A stretch of DNA of 64,000 bases, taken from the NCBI GenBank assembly GCA_963759115.1, contig CAVWXT010000005.1, positions 1,550,001 to 1,614,000 on the forward strand. Reading direction: 5' to 3'. Made by a program: the position numbers and the translations under genes. This DNA comes from CAVWXT01 sp963759115 (GTDB taxonomy: Bacteria; Planctomycetota; Planctomycetia; Pirellulales; Thermoguttaceae). Below the pieces are notes generated by a model. That model made no database searches. It saw only the letters and a program-made list of their open reading frames with translations, and was not told where the DNA came from. This document shows positions 45,462 through 55,522 of this stretch, one piece after another. The stretch's first letter is position 1. Each line of letters begins with the position of its first letter.

Positions 45462-46785
45462 TCACGGTCTGCTCGCAGGTGTCGCTGTCGTCGAGCTACC
45501 GGAGCCGCCGGCGACCGACTTCATCAGCGCTTCCCAACCCTCCTGGAGCGGATGCGGATAGACGTAGGGCTTGTAGTATTCGGCCGGCGGCTCCTCGTTG
45601 AAGAACTCGCGGCCTTCCTTGATCGTCGCCAACACGTTCGGATTGCGGTTGGTCACGGCCATGAGGAACTTTTGCGCCATTGCGGGTGTTGTTCCAGGCG
45701 TAGCAGGGCGTCGGCTTGAAGACGCCGTCGACGTTGGTTGCCCAACCAACCTGGCCGAAACAGGGATAGCCCGCCCCAACCTGGCCGGCGGGGATCTGGT
45801 TGCCGTCCAACGGATTCTTGCCGTCGGCCTTGCCCCAAGGAGGCATTTCCATGAATGCCCTGTGGTTCGTCAGTTCGATGACGCGGCAATCGTAGCCGGT
45901 GACCGTGTTGTTGAAGACGAGGGCCACGCCGGCATTGATGAAGATGGGGCCCCCCGGCTTGCCCCCCTCGACCGTGGCAAACTGGTTGTCGTAGATTTCG
46001 GCGCTCTGGCAGCCGCATTTTCTCTGCCCAGGGCCGTAGATCTCGATTTCCGCATTGACGATCTTGTTGTGGCGGATGACGACGCGGGCGGCGTTGATGC
46101 CCACAAAAAACGGGTTGTCGCCCCTGGCCACGGCCCCGCTGAGATTGACCTCGTTGTCCTCGAAGTACATCGCCTCGGCGGTGCCCAGCGTGAGCGGCTT
46201 GCGATAGTTGGAGAGGCCGGGGCCGGAACAATAGACCGGCTGCAGGCAGCCGCCGTGCGAAAGTTCGCCGTCAAAATGGCAATGGTCGATCAGCCCGTAA
46301 CTGTCGCCGTCAATCCCGAGCATCACGTCGGAGTTCTTGAACTTGCAGTGATCGATGCGGAAGTTCTTGCAAGTGCCGCCGATGTACATCAGCGCGCCCC
46401 AGCTTGCTTCCGTGGGGTGTAACGATCCGTCGAGGGTAATGCCGGTGACACGAAACGACTTGCCTTCCACTCCCTCCAGGTTGAACGACGTAGTGCCGGC
46501 CTGGCTCTTGTCGATGGTGATGATCGTCTGGTCGATGCCCGCGCCCTGGATGGTGATGGCCTTCACCTTGGGCGAATGGCCGCTGTTCCAGGTCTTCTTC
46601 GACCAGATGGCCGTGCCGGCGGGGAGCAGCACGGTGTCGCCGTCCTGGGCCGCGTCGATCGCCTTCCCGACGGCCTCCGGCGTCAAGTCGGCGGCCGTGC
46701 GGGTCTCGGAATAGAGTCGCTCCGGCGACAAACCGGCGACGACGGCAAGGGACAGTGCGAGAACGGCGAGCTTCGTACAGGACAT
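45462..46785 (-). CDS. secreted beta-helix protein, tandem paralogue B, single frameshift
   Basis: ATG 46785 follows GGAGG and begins MSCTKLAVLALSLAVVAGLSPERLYS, a signal peptide. The 440-residue chain matches paralogue A coil for coil (NFRIDHCKFKNSDVMLGIDGDSYGLIDHCHFDG, VVIRHNKIVNAEIEIYGPG, GNQIPAGQVGAGYPCFGQ). One extra base in the TTTT run at 45670-45673 moves the last 70 residues to another frame, which reads AQKFLMAVTNRNPNVLATIKEGREFFNEEPP. Gene order, spacing of 37 bases to paralogue A and shared ends show a tandem duplication. Conserved Cys pairs in the coils suggest disulfides. Confidence 0.83.
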
Positions 46786-46846
46786 GGGGACCTCCGGCGG
46801 GCAGGGAACAGGGGGCAAGGAAGGCGACCTCCATGATGACGCCTGG
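46783..46846. repeat. duplicated 5' leader, copy at paralogue B (other copy 48317-48380)
   Basis: The 64 bases covering the start codon and upstream leader of the gene at 46785 are identical to those of the gene at 48319. Similarity fades over the next 25 bases upstream and continues downstream through the signal-peptide codons (LSPERLYSETRTAA in both). The two genes otherwise encode different beta-helix proteins. Confidence 0.85.
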
Positions 46847-46855
46847 CGCAGGAAA

Positions 46856-46974
46856 GAGCAAGAGGATCCCGCTGGCGCTCTGCGTCGCACAACGCGTCGG
46901 CCGTGATGGTCGCGTTGCGAGACAAATAGCGCCGCACGACGGTTTCGATGCTCTTGTGTCTCATCAGCGCCGTT
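46856..46974 (-). pseudogene. tyrosine recombinase (integrase) C-terminal remnant
   Basis: Minus-strand translation gives LTALMRHKSIETVVRRYLSRNATITADAL. This is the end of a phage-type integrase: LMRHKSIETT-type motif before the catalytic Tyr, here in RRYLSRN. The rest of the integrase is absent, and the fragment fills the gap between the stop of the beta-helix gene at 46973 and the leader of the next one. Confidence 0.65.
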
Positions 46975-48319
46975 AGCGCGATTCGGCCGGTTTGGTCCTG
47001 AGGTCCTCGATGGGCGTGGGACAGCCCTCGAACGTATTGCCCTCAACCACGATTCGCCGAGCCTCTTTGCCGACGCGGATGCCCGTCTGCTGCTTGCCGC
47101 TTGCGGTGTTCTCCAACTTTGTGTTGCTGACGACGATGTCCTGAGTCTTTCCGCGGATATCGACGCCGACGCCCGGCTTGTCCTTGCCCGTGTCGCGAAC
47201 GGTGCAACTCTCGATGCGGTTGCGATGGCCGGCGCGGAACTCCCCGCCCTCGTCACGGAAGAGGATTCCCACTTCGCCGTTGCGCTCGATGGTGCAGTTC
47301 TTGATGACGCTGTCCGTATCGCGATGCCCGATGCTCACGCCGTATTGCCGGTTCTCCGACAACGTGCAGTTCTCGGCCAGCCCGTCGGAGACGGCCCAGC
47401 AGAAGTAGAGCCCCAGGTTGTTGCCCTTGGCGGTGCAGTCGCGGAACACGGGCCGCTGCGAGCCGCTGCCCGGATGGAACCCGAGATTGGCATTCTCCAT
47501 TGCCCGGCAGCTCTGGAAGCGGATGTCGTCGCAGACCTGGAAGCTGTAGCCGTCGCCGTTGTAGCTCCGCGCGGTGACGTTCTCGAACCGCCAGCGGTTG
47601 CAGTGCTGGATGAACACGGCGCCGCTGAAGTTGCCATTGATCTGCTCGTTGTTGGCGCGGTTGCCGTCGAGGACAAGGTCCTTCACGACCACGTCGTCCA
47701 CGTTCTCGGCCGTAAGCAACGGGAAGATTGTCCCCGCCGTGGCGGCCTTGTCCATCCAGAAATCTTTCATCGTCAGGCGGTCGAGGTAGAGGACGTCGCC
47801 TTGGATGGCAGTGACGGTGGCCCGCAACACATCGAATTGCCAATCCCCGGGGCCGTTCTTGGATCGGAGCATGATTCCGCCGCCCGGCGTGAAGCCCGTA
47901 ACGTCCTTCACTTGCACGCCGTACTCAAACCAATCGGAGTCGCGCACCAGCGGCGTCACAACGCTATCAGCCTTGCGCAGGACTGTCGTCTCCCCTGAGC
48001 CTTCGAGGGTGATGTTCGTCCGCAGGTAGACGGCATTGCGCAGCAGGTAGGTACCGGGCCGAAGGCGGAGCGTGCCGCCGCCCAGGCGGCCCAGGTATTC
48101 GATGCCCGCCTGGATAGTCTTGTCGTCCTTGCCCTGCAGGTCGCCTTCGGTCTGGCCGACGGTGAGGACAAGGGCTTGCCGATTCCGCATCGGCCGATTG
48201 GTCGCCGTTACGGCTTGGCCGGTCGCGGCCGTGCGGGTCTCGGAATAAAGTCGCTCCGGGGATAAACCCGCGACGACGACAATGAAGACGGCGAGAATGT
48301 CAATCTTTGTACGGGACAT
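46973..48319 (-). CDS. secreted beta-helix protein C (pectate-lyase-like)
   Basis: A 448-residue intact protein from ATG 48319 with GGAGG upstream. The signal peptide MSRTKIDILAVFIVVVAG is followed by LSPERLYSETRTAA, shared with paralogue B. The body is different: DDKTIQAGIEYLGRLGGGTLRLRPGTYLLRNAVYLRTNITLEGSG is the canonical start of a right-handed helix. Many coils follow (FENVTARSYNGDGYSFQVCDDIRFQSCRAMENANLGFHPGSGSQ, NCTIERNGEVGILFRDEGGEF). The style is that of the NosD/CASH or DUF4955-like periplasmic carbohydrate helices. Its stop overlaps the integrase remnant, so the original C-terminus may have been altered. Confidence 0.82.
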   Translation of the reverse strand: MSRTKIDILAVFIVVVAGLSPERLYSETRTAATGQAVTATNRPMRNRQALVLTVGQTEGDLQGKDDKTIQAGIEYLGRLGGGTLRLRPGTYLLRNAVYLRTNITLEGSGETTVLRKADSVVTPLVRDSDWFEYGVQVKDVTGFTPGGGIMLRSKNGPGDWQFDVLRATVTAIQGDVLYLDRLTMKDFWMDKAATAGTIFPLLTAENVDDVVVKDLVLDGNRANNEQINGNFSGAVFIQHCNRWRFENVTARSYNGDGYSFQVCDDIRFQSCRAMENANLGFHPGSGSQRPVFRDCTAKGNNLGLYFCWAVSDGLAENCTLSENRQYGVSIGHRDTDSVIKNCTIERNGEVGILFRDEGGEFRAGHRNRIESCTVRDTGKDKPGVGVDIRGKTQDIVVSNTKLENTASGKQQTGIRVGKEARRIVVEGNTFEGCPTPIEDLRTKPAESR

Positions 48320-48464
48320 GGGGACCTCCGGCGGGCAGGGAACAGGGGGCAAGGAAGGCGACCTCCATGATGACGCCTGGCACGGGAAAAAACAAGACAA
48401 TCGCCTCGGTGGTTCGTATTTCGTGGCGTTGTGTGAACGGATGCTGGCAACCATAGATAACTCC

Positions 48465-48705
48465 ATGCCGAGGACATCATTTTCCGACTGGCTCCAAAAC
48501 CGCTCCGATGAGCCTCCCAAAGCCGACAACCTGGCGTTCCTCATCGCCCAAGCCGGCACGGCGGGCGTATCCCTCGACCGTCTCCGCAGGATCGTCGAGC
48601 CAGCGCCGAGGTTCTCCAGGACGTCCTCAAATCCCTGATGGCGACAGGGCAAATTATAATGCTGAAGGTCGGCGGGGAGCTGGTGTATCGGGCAGCGGGC
48701 TGAGA
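48465..48705 (+). pseudogene. small helical gene remnant of unknown family
   Basis: From ATG 48465 the frame reads MPRTSFSDWLQNRSDEPPKADNLAFLIAQAGTAGVSLDRLRRIVE. After a one-base break near 48600 it continues as EVLQDVLKSLMATGQIIMLKVGGELVYRAAG and a stop. The pattern looks like a winged-helix end of a regulator or DNA-binding accessory protein. No ribosome site and the short length argue for a remnant. Confidence 0.4.
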
Positions 48706-49280
48706 GTCGGACAATGGCGCCCCCAGCCTCAACTCGTGCTGGGCACCGCAGGGCGGCAGGAAGCGTCCCGCCCGCCGAGCAGCCGGGCGGGTGGCCGGGC
48801 GGACAAAAACGCAGCCGTCTGCGCCTGGAACGGCAGAACGGCACCTGCCGACGGCGGGGGCATGTCGCCGGGAGCTGACCCGTGTTCAGAGTCTGAACAT
48901 TCGCAAGGACGAGTCGTCGTCGGCCCCGCTTGAGGTCGGCTTCGGCACAAGTCTCGTACGCAAAACGTCGGCATTTCGGAGAGGTCGCCCCGTTCGGGAA
49001 TCGCCGGTCGCGCCAAATGGCGCAGGCTGTGCCTTTTCCGCCCGTGTTCGAATCCCGAACGCCCGCGGGCGGGAGGCCGTCGCCGGGACGCTCGCCATGC
49101 GGGTCGGACAAGACGCCCTGTCGGGGACGCCGCCTCGGCCTTCTTCCCACTGTGGGAAGAAACGGAGGTTCCTGGGGAAGTTCGACAAATGGCCCCGAAA
49201 ACTGCACAAGTGCCGTGCTGTTCCGCCAACGCAATTCGCAACAGACCATGTAACGCACCGGCCCGTCCACGTAAGGGCAA
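48706..49280. other. non-coding region, nothing confidently recognised
   Basis: About 575 bases. Overlapping frames exist on both strands because GC is high, but none has a ribosome site or a recognisable protein pattern. A T-arm-like GTTCGAATCC at 49046-49055 is isolated and does not belong to a tRNA. Confidence 0.4.
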
Positions 49281-51362
49281 TCATTCAACCGGCTGAATGG
49301 ACATCAACCATGCCTCGCCCGGCGGCAACCGCGCCCTCCAGCAGCCCTTGAATTCGATCTTCTCAGTCGCCTTTTCCACGGGATAGATGCAGCCGAGTCT
49401 GTACGTCTTGGCCGGATCCAAACCCACGGCGGCGTCCAGCGCGAGTTCGGCCTCGGCTTCCGCCTGGTTGCCATTGAAAAGGAAGGCGAACCCGCTGCCT
49501 TTGACCAAGCGCAGATAGGCATCGCACTTCCCGTTCCCCGGCCAGTCCGGCAAAAAAATAGACTGGCCTTGCATGTGCTCGGGATGTTCGCGGGCCCAAG
49601 TGAGCCACTTCTTCGCGGTCGCGTTGGGCTTGCCAATGAAGAGGTAGGTGCTCGACACCGCCAAGGCACTAAGCATGTCGTAGTCGGTAAATTGGTTCTT
49701 TATCAGCGCCTGGTCCATATAACTTGGGAAAAAATGATAATAGTGGCGTATTCGCGACCAATTTCGGATTCTGTCGCCGCCAATGGGAACATCATCATGC
49801 AAGGTAAAGATGTTGTTCACCTGGAGACACTCCCAGATGCCCAAGTCCATTTGCGGACGGTAGCCATGAATCGGAAACTCCTTGCCAAACTCTTTGCGAA
49901 GCGTCTGATAGAGTTCATGGCGCAGCCGGTACCAACCGTAGTTGCAGTTGCCGGGAAGATGGTCGTGAGCGGTTGAATTGCAGTTGACTTCCCCCTGCAA
50001 TACAAAGTGTTCGTCTTCGGCATAACTGGAATATCCACGTCGAATTAAGGACGTCACTAAGTTTATGTGCCACCGCATATACTCCCGATTTGCAGGACAG
50101 GTTGAAGCCCCGTTTTGCCAGGCGACGTGTTGCGGGCAGAAACTATTCAACTTTGTCCAGGGGTTTGGACCGGAGTGAGTAGTCCACAGATTGACCCCGA
50201 TGTTCTGACCGCGAGCCCAATCAAGTATGTTCGCGGCGCCAGGTGTTTGGGGTGGGGCAACGTCTTCCGGCATCAACTTGGCGATCTCGTGATCCAAGCC
50301 TCCCCAGGTACCTCCCAACGTCACCTCAAAATCCCCAAGCCACTCCTTGGCTGCGGTCAGTATGCCTTTGTCTTGTTCGATTCGCTTCGGGTCTACATCC
50401 AGCCCGTAACCGGTTTGGGTAAGTCCACTGTCCCAACCGTTCAGCGTCACATGTATCCCTTGGGGCCCGGGAATCGCGAGCTTTCTGACCATTGCCAGCA
50501 TCGCTTCAGACTCTCCAATGTCCGGCGGTATCGGTGATTGCCGATCAATACTGCCACCCCGGCCTTTCGACACATTACTCGGTGCGTCAGGAACCAACCT
50601 TCCCGTCAAGCGATAGCACCCCCCGAAAACCCTTTCACTGATATACGTTTGTTTGGCCGGAAAACGGAAATTCACATGGTAAGCAATGGAATTCGTACCA
50701 TCATAATCCAGGTACAATTCTTTCGGCACCGGCAATACTTTTCGATTCTTGCCAAACAACGGCACTTGGGTCGGAACCTGAACGCCGAGGAAGAACCCAC
50801 TCTTCTCGCCCCTGAGGAAGTGGGTCAAACAACAACCATGGACGAACGGCACATACTCTTTGGGTTTATCGCCAAGGCGAAATCGTTGGGCCTCGACTCG
50901 CCACAGCAAATACGGTTCCGGAAACGACGGATCGAAGCGGATCTCCTTCTGAATGAAATGATCGTCGCGGCCCATCGAATAGTTCACCGTGACCCTCCCC
51001 TGCGCTCCATCGTAAACGGTGGTTTGTATGATCGCGCCATCAGGAGAGGTTGTCTGCGTGGAGCCGGTGACCTGGCAGTCCCGTGCATCCAGTGCCAGAA
51101 GAACGGCCTTCTGTTGTTGGATGTCCTCGGCCAATGTCGCGATGTCTTTGCCGATCCGGTAGAACTCCAGTCGGAACGCGGATTCCGACACCAAGGCCAA
51201 ACGATCGCCGGTCTCCAGGTTGACCAACTCGGACGGTTCGTGTGTCGTGGCGTCAAACCGCACTTCGAGTTTGGTCGATTTCATCGTTTCCTGCGATGCG
51301 TCGGCGATGATCGGTACGCTGGTTATGCTGCATAACAGGCATATCGTCGCTATGATCTTCAT
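49281..51362 (-). CDS. secreted glycoside-hydrolase-like protein of unassigned family
   Basis: A 693-residue intact protein with AGAGGAAA before ATG 51362 and a signal peptide (MKIIATICLLCSITSVPIIA). The first about 280 residues are beta-rich (a supersandwich-like domain: LEVRFDATTHEPSELVNLETGDRL). A barrel with HVTLNGWDSG, DFEVTLGGTWGGLDHEIAKLMPEDV, GVNLWTTHSGPNPW and YSSYAEDEHFVLQGEVN follows. The layout recalls clan GH-D (GH36/GH31-like) enzymes with Asp nucleophile and acid, but the catalytic residues cannot be assigned securely. By eye its GC content is clearly lower than that of neighbouring genes, which suggests recent acquisition. It is transcribed away from the DUF4091-like gene, so the two share a 265-base promoter region. 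Confidence 0.72.
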   Translation of the reverse strand: MKIIATICLLCSITSVPIIADASQETMKSTKLEVRFDATTHEPSELVNLETGDRLALVSESAFRLEFYRIGKDIATLAEDIQQQKAVLLALDARDCQVTGSTQTTSPDGAIIQTTVYDGAQGRVTVNYSMGRDDHFIQKEIRFDPSFPEPYLLWRVEAQRFRLGDKPKEYVPFVHGCCLTHFLRGEKSGFFLGVQVPTQVPLFGKNRKVLPVPKELYLDYDGTNSIAYHVNFRFPAKQTYISERVFGGCYRLTGRLVPDAPSNVSKGRGGSIDRQSPIPPDIGESEAMLAMVRKLAIPGPQGIHVTLNGWDSGLTQTGYGLDVDPKRIEQDKGILTAAKEWLGDFEVTLGGTWGGLDHEIAKLMPEDVAPPQTPGAANILDWARGQNIGVNLWTTHSGPNPWTKLNSFCPQHVAWQNGASTCPANREYMRWHINLVTSLIRRGYSSYAEDEHFVLQGEVNCNSTAHDHLPGNCNYGWYRLRHELYQTLRKEFGKEFPIHGYRPQMDLGIWECLQVNNIFTLHDDVPIGGDRIRNWSRIRHYYHFFPSYMDQALIKNQFTDYDMLSALAVSSTYLFIGKPNATAKKWLTWAREHPEHMQGQSIFLPDWPGNGKCDAYLRLVKGSGFAFLFNGNQAEAEAELALDAAVGLDPAKTYRLGCIYPVEKATEKIEFKGCWRARLPPGEAWLMSIQPVE

Positions 51363-51627
51363 GGCGTTTCCTCTTCAACCCGCGCTGAACGGCAGCAAGT
51401 CACGGACGCCGGTACGTCCTTGCCCCACGGGCGATGGCGCAGCTTTGCTTTTGCCCCACCACGTTGGTTACCATCGGCTCGATTGCCTCGGCCCAGCTTT
51501 TATTCTGCAATGTACAGTCTACGATCGTCAAGAGTCTCGCGTCATAATCCGCCATCGGTTCATCCCGAGAACACGGTGTGCAACAATCTGATTGCAGGTC
51601 GTTTGGAACCTGGCTATAAAGGATGCC

Positions 51628-54287
51628 ATGTGTGGAGCCCTTTGTCGAGTGGCTGACGCGGCGGCAGTCGCGGTGATCTGGACCTGGTTGTCGATTTCCC
51701 CGGCAGCGGCGGGGGAGACCGCGCGCGTGGCTGTGCTGGATACGTACGGAGTATGGCGGATGCACTGCACGCTGGCGCCGCCGGCGCTCGCCAGCGGGGA
51801 GACAGTGCGGCTCAGGTACGCATGGCTGAACTACAAGACGGCCGAACCGGCGCAGGGCTGGCAGAGACCGGACTTCGACGACGGGACGTGGTTGAGGGGG
51901 CCGGCGACGCTGGCCTGTAAGACGGCGCTCTTGTCGAAGGTTTGTCTGCGGGGGAAGTTCACGGTGACGGACCTTGCGGCCGTGCAAGGGCTCACGCTCT
52001 CGGTGGCGTATCGAGGCGGCCTCGTCGTGTCGGTCAATGGGCAGGAACTGAAACGGGAACACGTCGCGCCTGGAGCCGACTTGGCAGAGGGACCGGCGGG
52101 AGAGGAACGAACGCTGCCAAACCTTCCTATCCCGGTGGAACTGCTGCGGAAGGGGATGAACCTGATCGGGCTGGAGGTGGTGCGGGCGGGATATCCCGCG
52201 AGGACCGAGGACGACATCTACGAGGACAACTCCTGCGAGATACTCGGGGTGCGACTGACCTCAGAGGGTTCAACGGGGCTGACTCCCAACGCCAAGCGTT
52301 CTCAGGGGTTCCAGGTGTGGAATGCCGACGTCATGGCGGCGGACTACACCGTGGACTTCGGCGACGTGGCCGAAGCCCTGCGCCCGGTAAGAATTGTCGG
52401 GGCGCGGAACGGTGAGTTCAGCGGGAAAATCGTTGTGGGCTCGACGCGTCCGATCAAGGGACTCAAGGCGACGCCGGGCGAGCTAAAGGGCCAGGGTGGA
52501 ACGATTTCGGCATCCTGCGTGACCATTCGCTACGGGATGCCTTGGGGCGACCAGTACTTGATTGACATCCAAGGATCGAAGCGCCCGTCGCCCTATCCGG
52601 TTTACGCTGAACTGTTGAGTGTGCTTTCGGAGCAGCCCCCTTCGGAGATTGGCGCAACGGCCCCACCGTACCAGTACACGGGGCGGCATGGGCATTTGCC
52701 CAAGGACTCGGGGAAAGTGGAGGTTGTGCCCGGCGCCGTGGTGCCGGTATGGATCACGGCGAAGGTGCCGGCCGGCGCGAAGGCGGGAGTCTACACCGGG
52801 CAGATCGGGATCGAGGCTGCCGGCGAGAAAAGAGTTGAGGTAGGGGTGGAACTGAAGGTTACAGATTACGTGCTGCCCGACACGCAGGACTACCGAACCT
52901 GGGTTGACCTAATACAATCGACGGACACGCCGAGTATCGAGTATGGGTTGCCCCTCTGGTCAGAAGAGCACTGGGAGATGATTGGGCGGTCGTTCCGGCT
53001 GATTGGAAAAACGGGAAGCCGGACGGTATACATCCCGTTGATCGCCCACACAAACCTGGGCAACGCCGAGTCGATGGTTCGCTGGGTGAAGAAGGGAAGC
53101 GGCTACGAGTATGACTTCTCGCTAATGGAGCGATACCTTGACACGGCCGAGAAGAACCTGGGGCGGCCGAAACTGATCATTCTCAACGTTTGGGACGTCT
53201 ACATGACGCGCGATGCCCACAGACCTGAGGACGGACGGCAGCAAGCGCTGATTGAAGAAATGGAGAAGAAGGGCGGCGTGTACAGGATGGGGCCGCAAGT
53301 GACAGTGCTGGATCCGGCGACAGGCAAGAAAGAAACGGTGTTTCTGCCGAAGCTCTCGGAAGCGGAGAGCGCGGGACTCTGGAGTCCGTTGTTCACCGAA
53401 CTGCGGGCGCGGCTGCGGAAGCGTGGCCTCGAAGAAACGATGATGCTCGGCATGCACTCCGACGCCTGGGCGAGCGCGGAGGACATGGCGTTCTTCCGGG
53501 AAGTAGCCGGCGACGTACCCTGGGTGATGCAATCGCACATGGGACTTCTGGGCAAGAAAATTATGTATGACAAGTACCGACTGGGGTATCAGGCCAGGAT
53601 GTGGAATACGAGCTTTGCCGACAACGGGGCATGGTTCGGCCAGAAAGAGAAGACGTTGGAGAGCCTGATGGGGTGGAAACGCGACGAACTCGTGGCCGAG
53701 TTCGACCGCATCAATTTAGATTATCATCCCAGCACGCGGTGGCGGCATTTTGCCGAACCGAACATCACCGGCGGCCAGCGGGGCGTGGGACGGATCGGCG
53801 CAGATTTCTGGCCCGTGCTCAAGGACAAGCGGGGCTCTCGCGTAGGCAGAGTCCATGAGCGTTACCAGGAGGCCAATTGGCGGAACCTGAGCATCGACAC
53901 CTCGCTGCTGGCCCCGGGGCCAGAGGGGCCGGCGGCGAGCCAGCGTTTCGAGGCCTTTCGCGAGGGCGTTCAAGAGTGCGAGGCGCGGATTGCCATCGAA
54001 GCAGCCCTTAGCGACGAGGCGGCGAGGGTCAGGCTGGGCTCGGAACTGGTCCGTCGCTGCCAGGAGTGTCTGGCCGCGCGGCAGAGGATGATGTGGCTCA
54101 GCCTCAGCAACTTGCAGCTCTATTTCATAGAGAGTCGAAGGAAGTACGGGGAATACCAGGCCGGGCAATGGCGCGGGCGCCGAATTTCACGGGACACCAG
54201 TGGTTCGTAGGGTCGGAGTGGCAGGAACGGACGGCCCAGTTGTATGAACTTGCCGGAGCGGCGAACAAGAAATTGGATGGTCGGTAA
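51628..54287 (+). CDS. secreted DUF4091-like glycoside-hydrolase-related protein, single frameshift
   Basis: ATG 51628 is six bases after AAAGG and starts a signal peptide (VADAAAVAVIWTWLSISPAAAG). About 886 residues result when one missing base near 54175 is restored, so the end reads RAPNFTGHQWFVGSEWQERTAQLYELAG. The N-terminal third contains two beta-sandwich modules (galactose-binding-like: FDDGTWLRGPATLACKTALL, GMNLIGLEVVRAGYP). A linker beta-domain (VPVWITAKVPAGAKAGVYTGQIGIEAAGE) is typical of DUF4091/DUF6067-type enzymes. A TIM barrel follows (GSRTVYIPLIAHTNLGN, LIILNVWDVYMT, MMLGMHSDAWASAED). Exo-glycosidase or glycan-binding function is inferred only. Confidence 0.72.
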
Positions 54288-54445
54288 GGGGGTGGAGACC
54301 GAGAGTGTCCCTTGGCGAGTCGAAAAGGAAACGGTCGAGAGTTGCTTGCTCAGGCAGACGTCGTGGGGCCTACGAGAAGCGAACCCATTCAGCCTGCTGA
54401 AGTCCAGGGGCAAGAACTTCAGTATTGGTGGGCGGCCATGGGGTG

Positions 54446-55435
54446 TCAATCGGCCGAAATGAGCGCCCCTGGCACGTCCCCACGTTCAATGCTGGTTGAC
54501 AATTGAGGCTCGGCTGAGTGCTTTGACCGCGCCGGATCGCTGGCGGAGGCCGATTCGCCGCAGGCGGCCAGTGCCTCGATGATCTCGCGTGAGGAGAGAG
54601 TATAGCTGCCGAACTGTTCCAGACTGGCAATCGTCCCGCGAGTACATGTGGAGTCCTTGCACGTGTCGGCCGTCTCCATCCCCATCGTGCCGTCGCGCAC
54701 CAGGATCGTTGAATAGCCGCGGTCGTTCATGGCCGGCAGGCCGTAGTCGCGGAACATGATGCAGCAATTGGTGTTGAACCCCACATACACCAGGTGCAGG
54801 ATCTTGCGTTGGGCACAGAGTCGGTGCAGTTCCTCGCCGTTGAGCACGACGGGCTCATCGCCGACCGGATGAATCAGTGGGTGAAACTCCCGCTTCGTCC
54901 AGGTGTGCGTGGACCGCTCAGCGTTCTGTGGCTCGTTAGGACGAGCGTATTTCGCATAAGTCCCAGTCTTCTGGCGGAACTCCGCTGGAGGCCAAGCCGG
55001 TGAGTCGGGCCACGCGGGCTGCGGCTTTTTTCCCTCGGTGAGCCGTACCCAGTTGGGATGACGTTGTGCCACCGGATTGGCCGGCGCGTGGATCACCAAC
55101 ACGCCCTTAGCCCGGCAGGCCGCCAACAACGGGACGATGCTCTCTCCCACGACTTTCTCCATCTGTTCGAATGTGTCATGCGAGAAGTGCCAGTTCCAGC
55201 AATCGAGACAGACCAAGGCCATCTCGTTAAGCGGAACGTCCCAATCCAGCGTCTTGTACTGGTAGTTGGCTGCGGCCAACTCCACGCCCGTGTCCGTGTA
55301 GAGCCGGACGTAGCGAGGACGAAGGTGAACCGTCTTGACCGGGTCGCTTGGCTCCGCTGCCGAGAGAAGCCCGCAACCCATCAGAATCAGAAATGTGACA
55401 GCCTTGGAAAAGCAACGGTCTAGTCGGTAGATCAT
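54446..55435 (-). CDS. secreted isochorismatase-family cysteine hydrolase
   Basis: A 329-residue protein with a signal peptide (AVTFLILMGCGLLSAA). The alpha/beta fold shows the catalytic Asp in MALVCLDCWNWHF, a Lys region near GVLVIHAPANP and the nucleophile Cys in LVYVGFNTNCCIMFRDYG. Family members hydrolyse amides such as nicotinamide, carbamoylsarcosine or isochorismate. Export and the inserted segment of about 60 residues (PNWVRLTEGKKPQPAWPD) are unusual and suggest a planctomycete-specific subgroup. The C-terminal about 30 residues look disordered. It converges with the DUF4091-like gene. Confidence 0.85.
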   Translation of the reverse strand: MIYRLDRCFSKAVTFLILMGCGLLSAAEPSDPVKTVHLRPRYVRLYTDTGVELAAANYQYKTLDWDVPLNEMALVCLDCWNWHFSHDTFEQMEKVVGESIVPLLAACRAKGVLVIHAPANPVAQRHPNWVRLTEGKKPQPAWPDSPAWPPAEFRQKTGTYAKYARPNEPQNAERSTHTWTKREFHPLIHPVGDEPVVLNGEELHRLCAQRKILHLVYVGFNTNCCIMFRDYGLPAMNDRGYSTILVRDGTMGMETADTCKDSTCTRGTIASLEQFGSYTLSSREIIEALAACGESASASDPARSKHSAEPQLSTSIERGDVPGALISAD

Positions 55436-55522
55436 CTTTTTCTCCAGTGTGAACCTAAGCGGCAGGTTCGCTGCAATTGGTTGTTAGGCGATTGAAACTG
55501 CTCTGCCCATTACCCTAAAGTG

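Noticed and set aside
49046..49055. tRNA T-loop-like GTTCGAATCC
   Set aside because: No pairing T-stem of five bases, no acceptor stem, D-arm or anticodon arm around it.
48886..49284. 132-codon minus-strand frame
   Set aside because: No ribosome site, no domain and an Arg/Pro/Ser-rich translation; frames of this size are expected by chance at this GC content.
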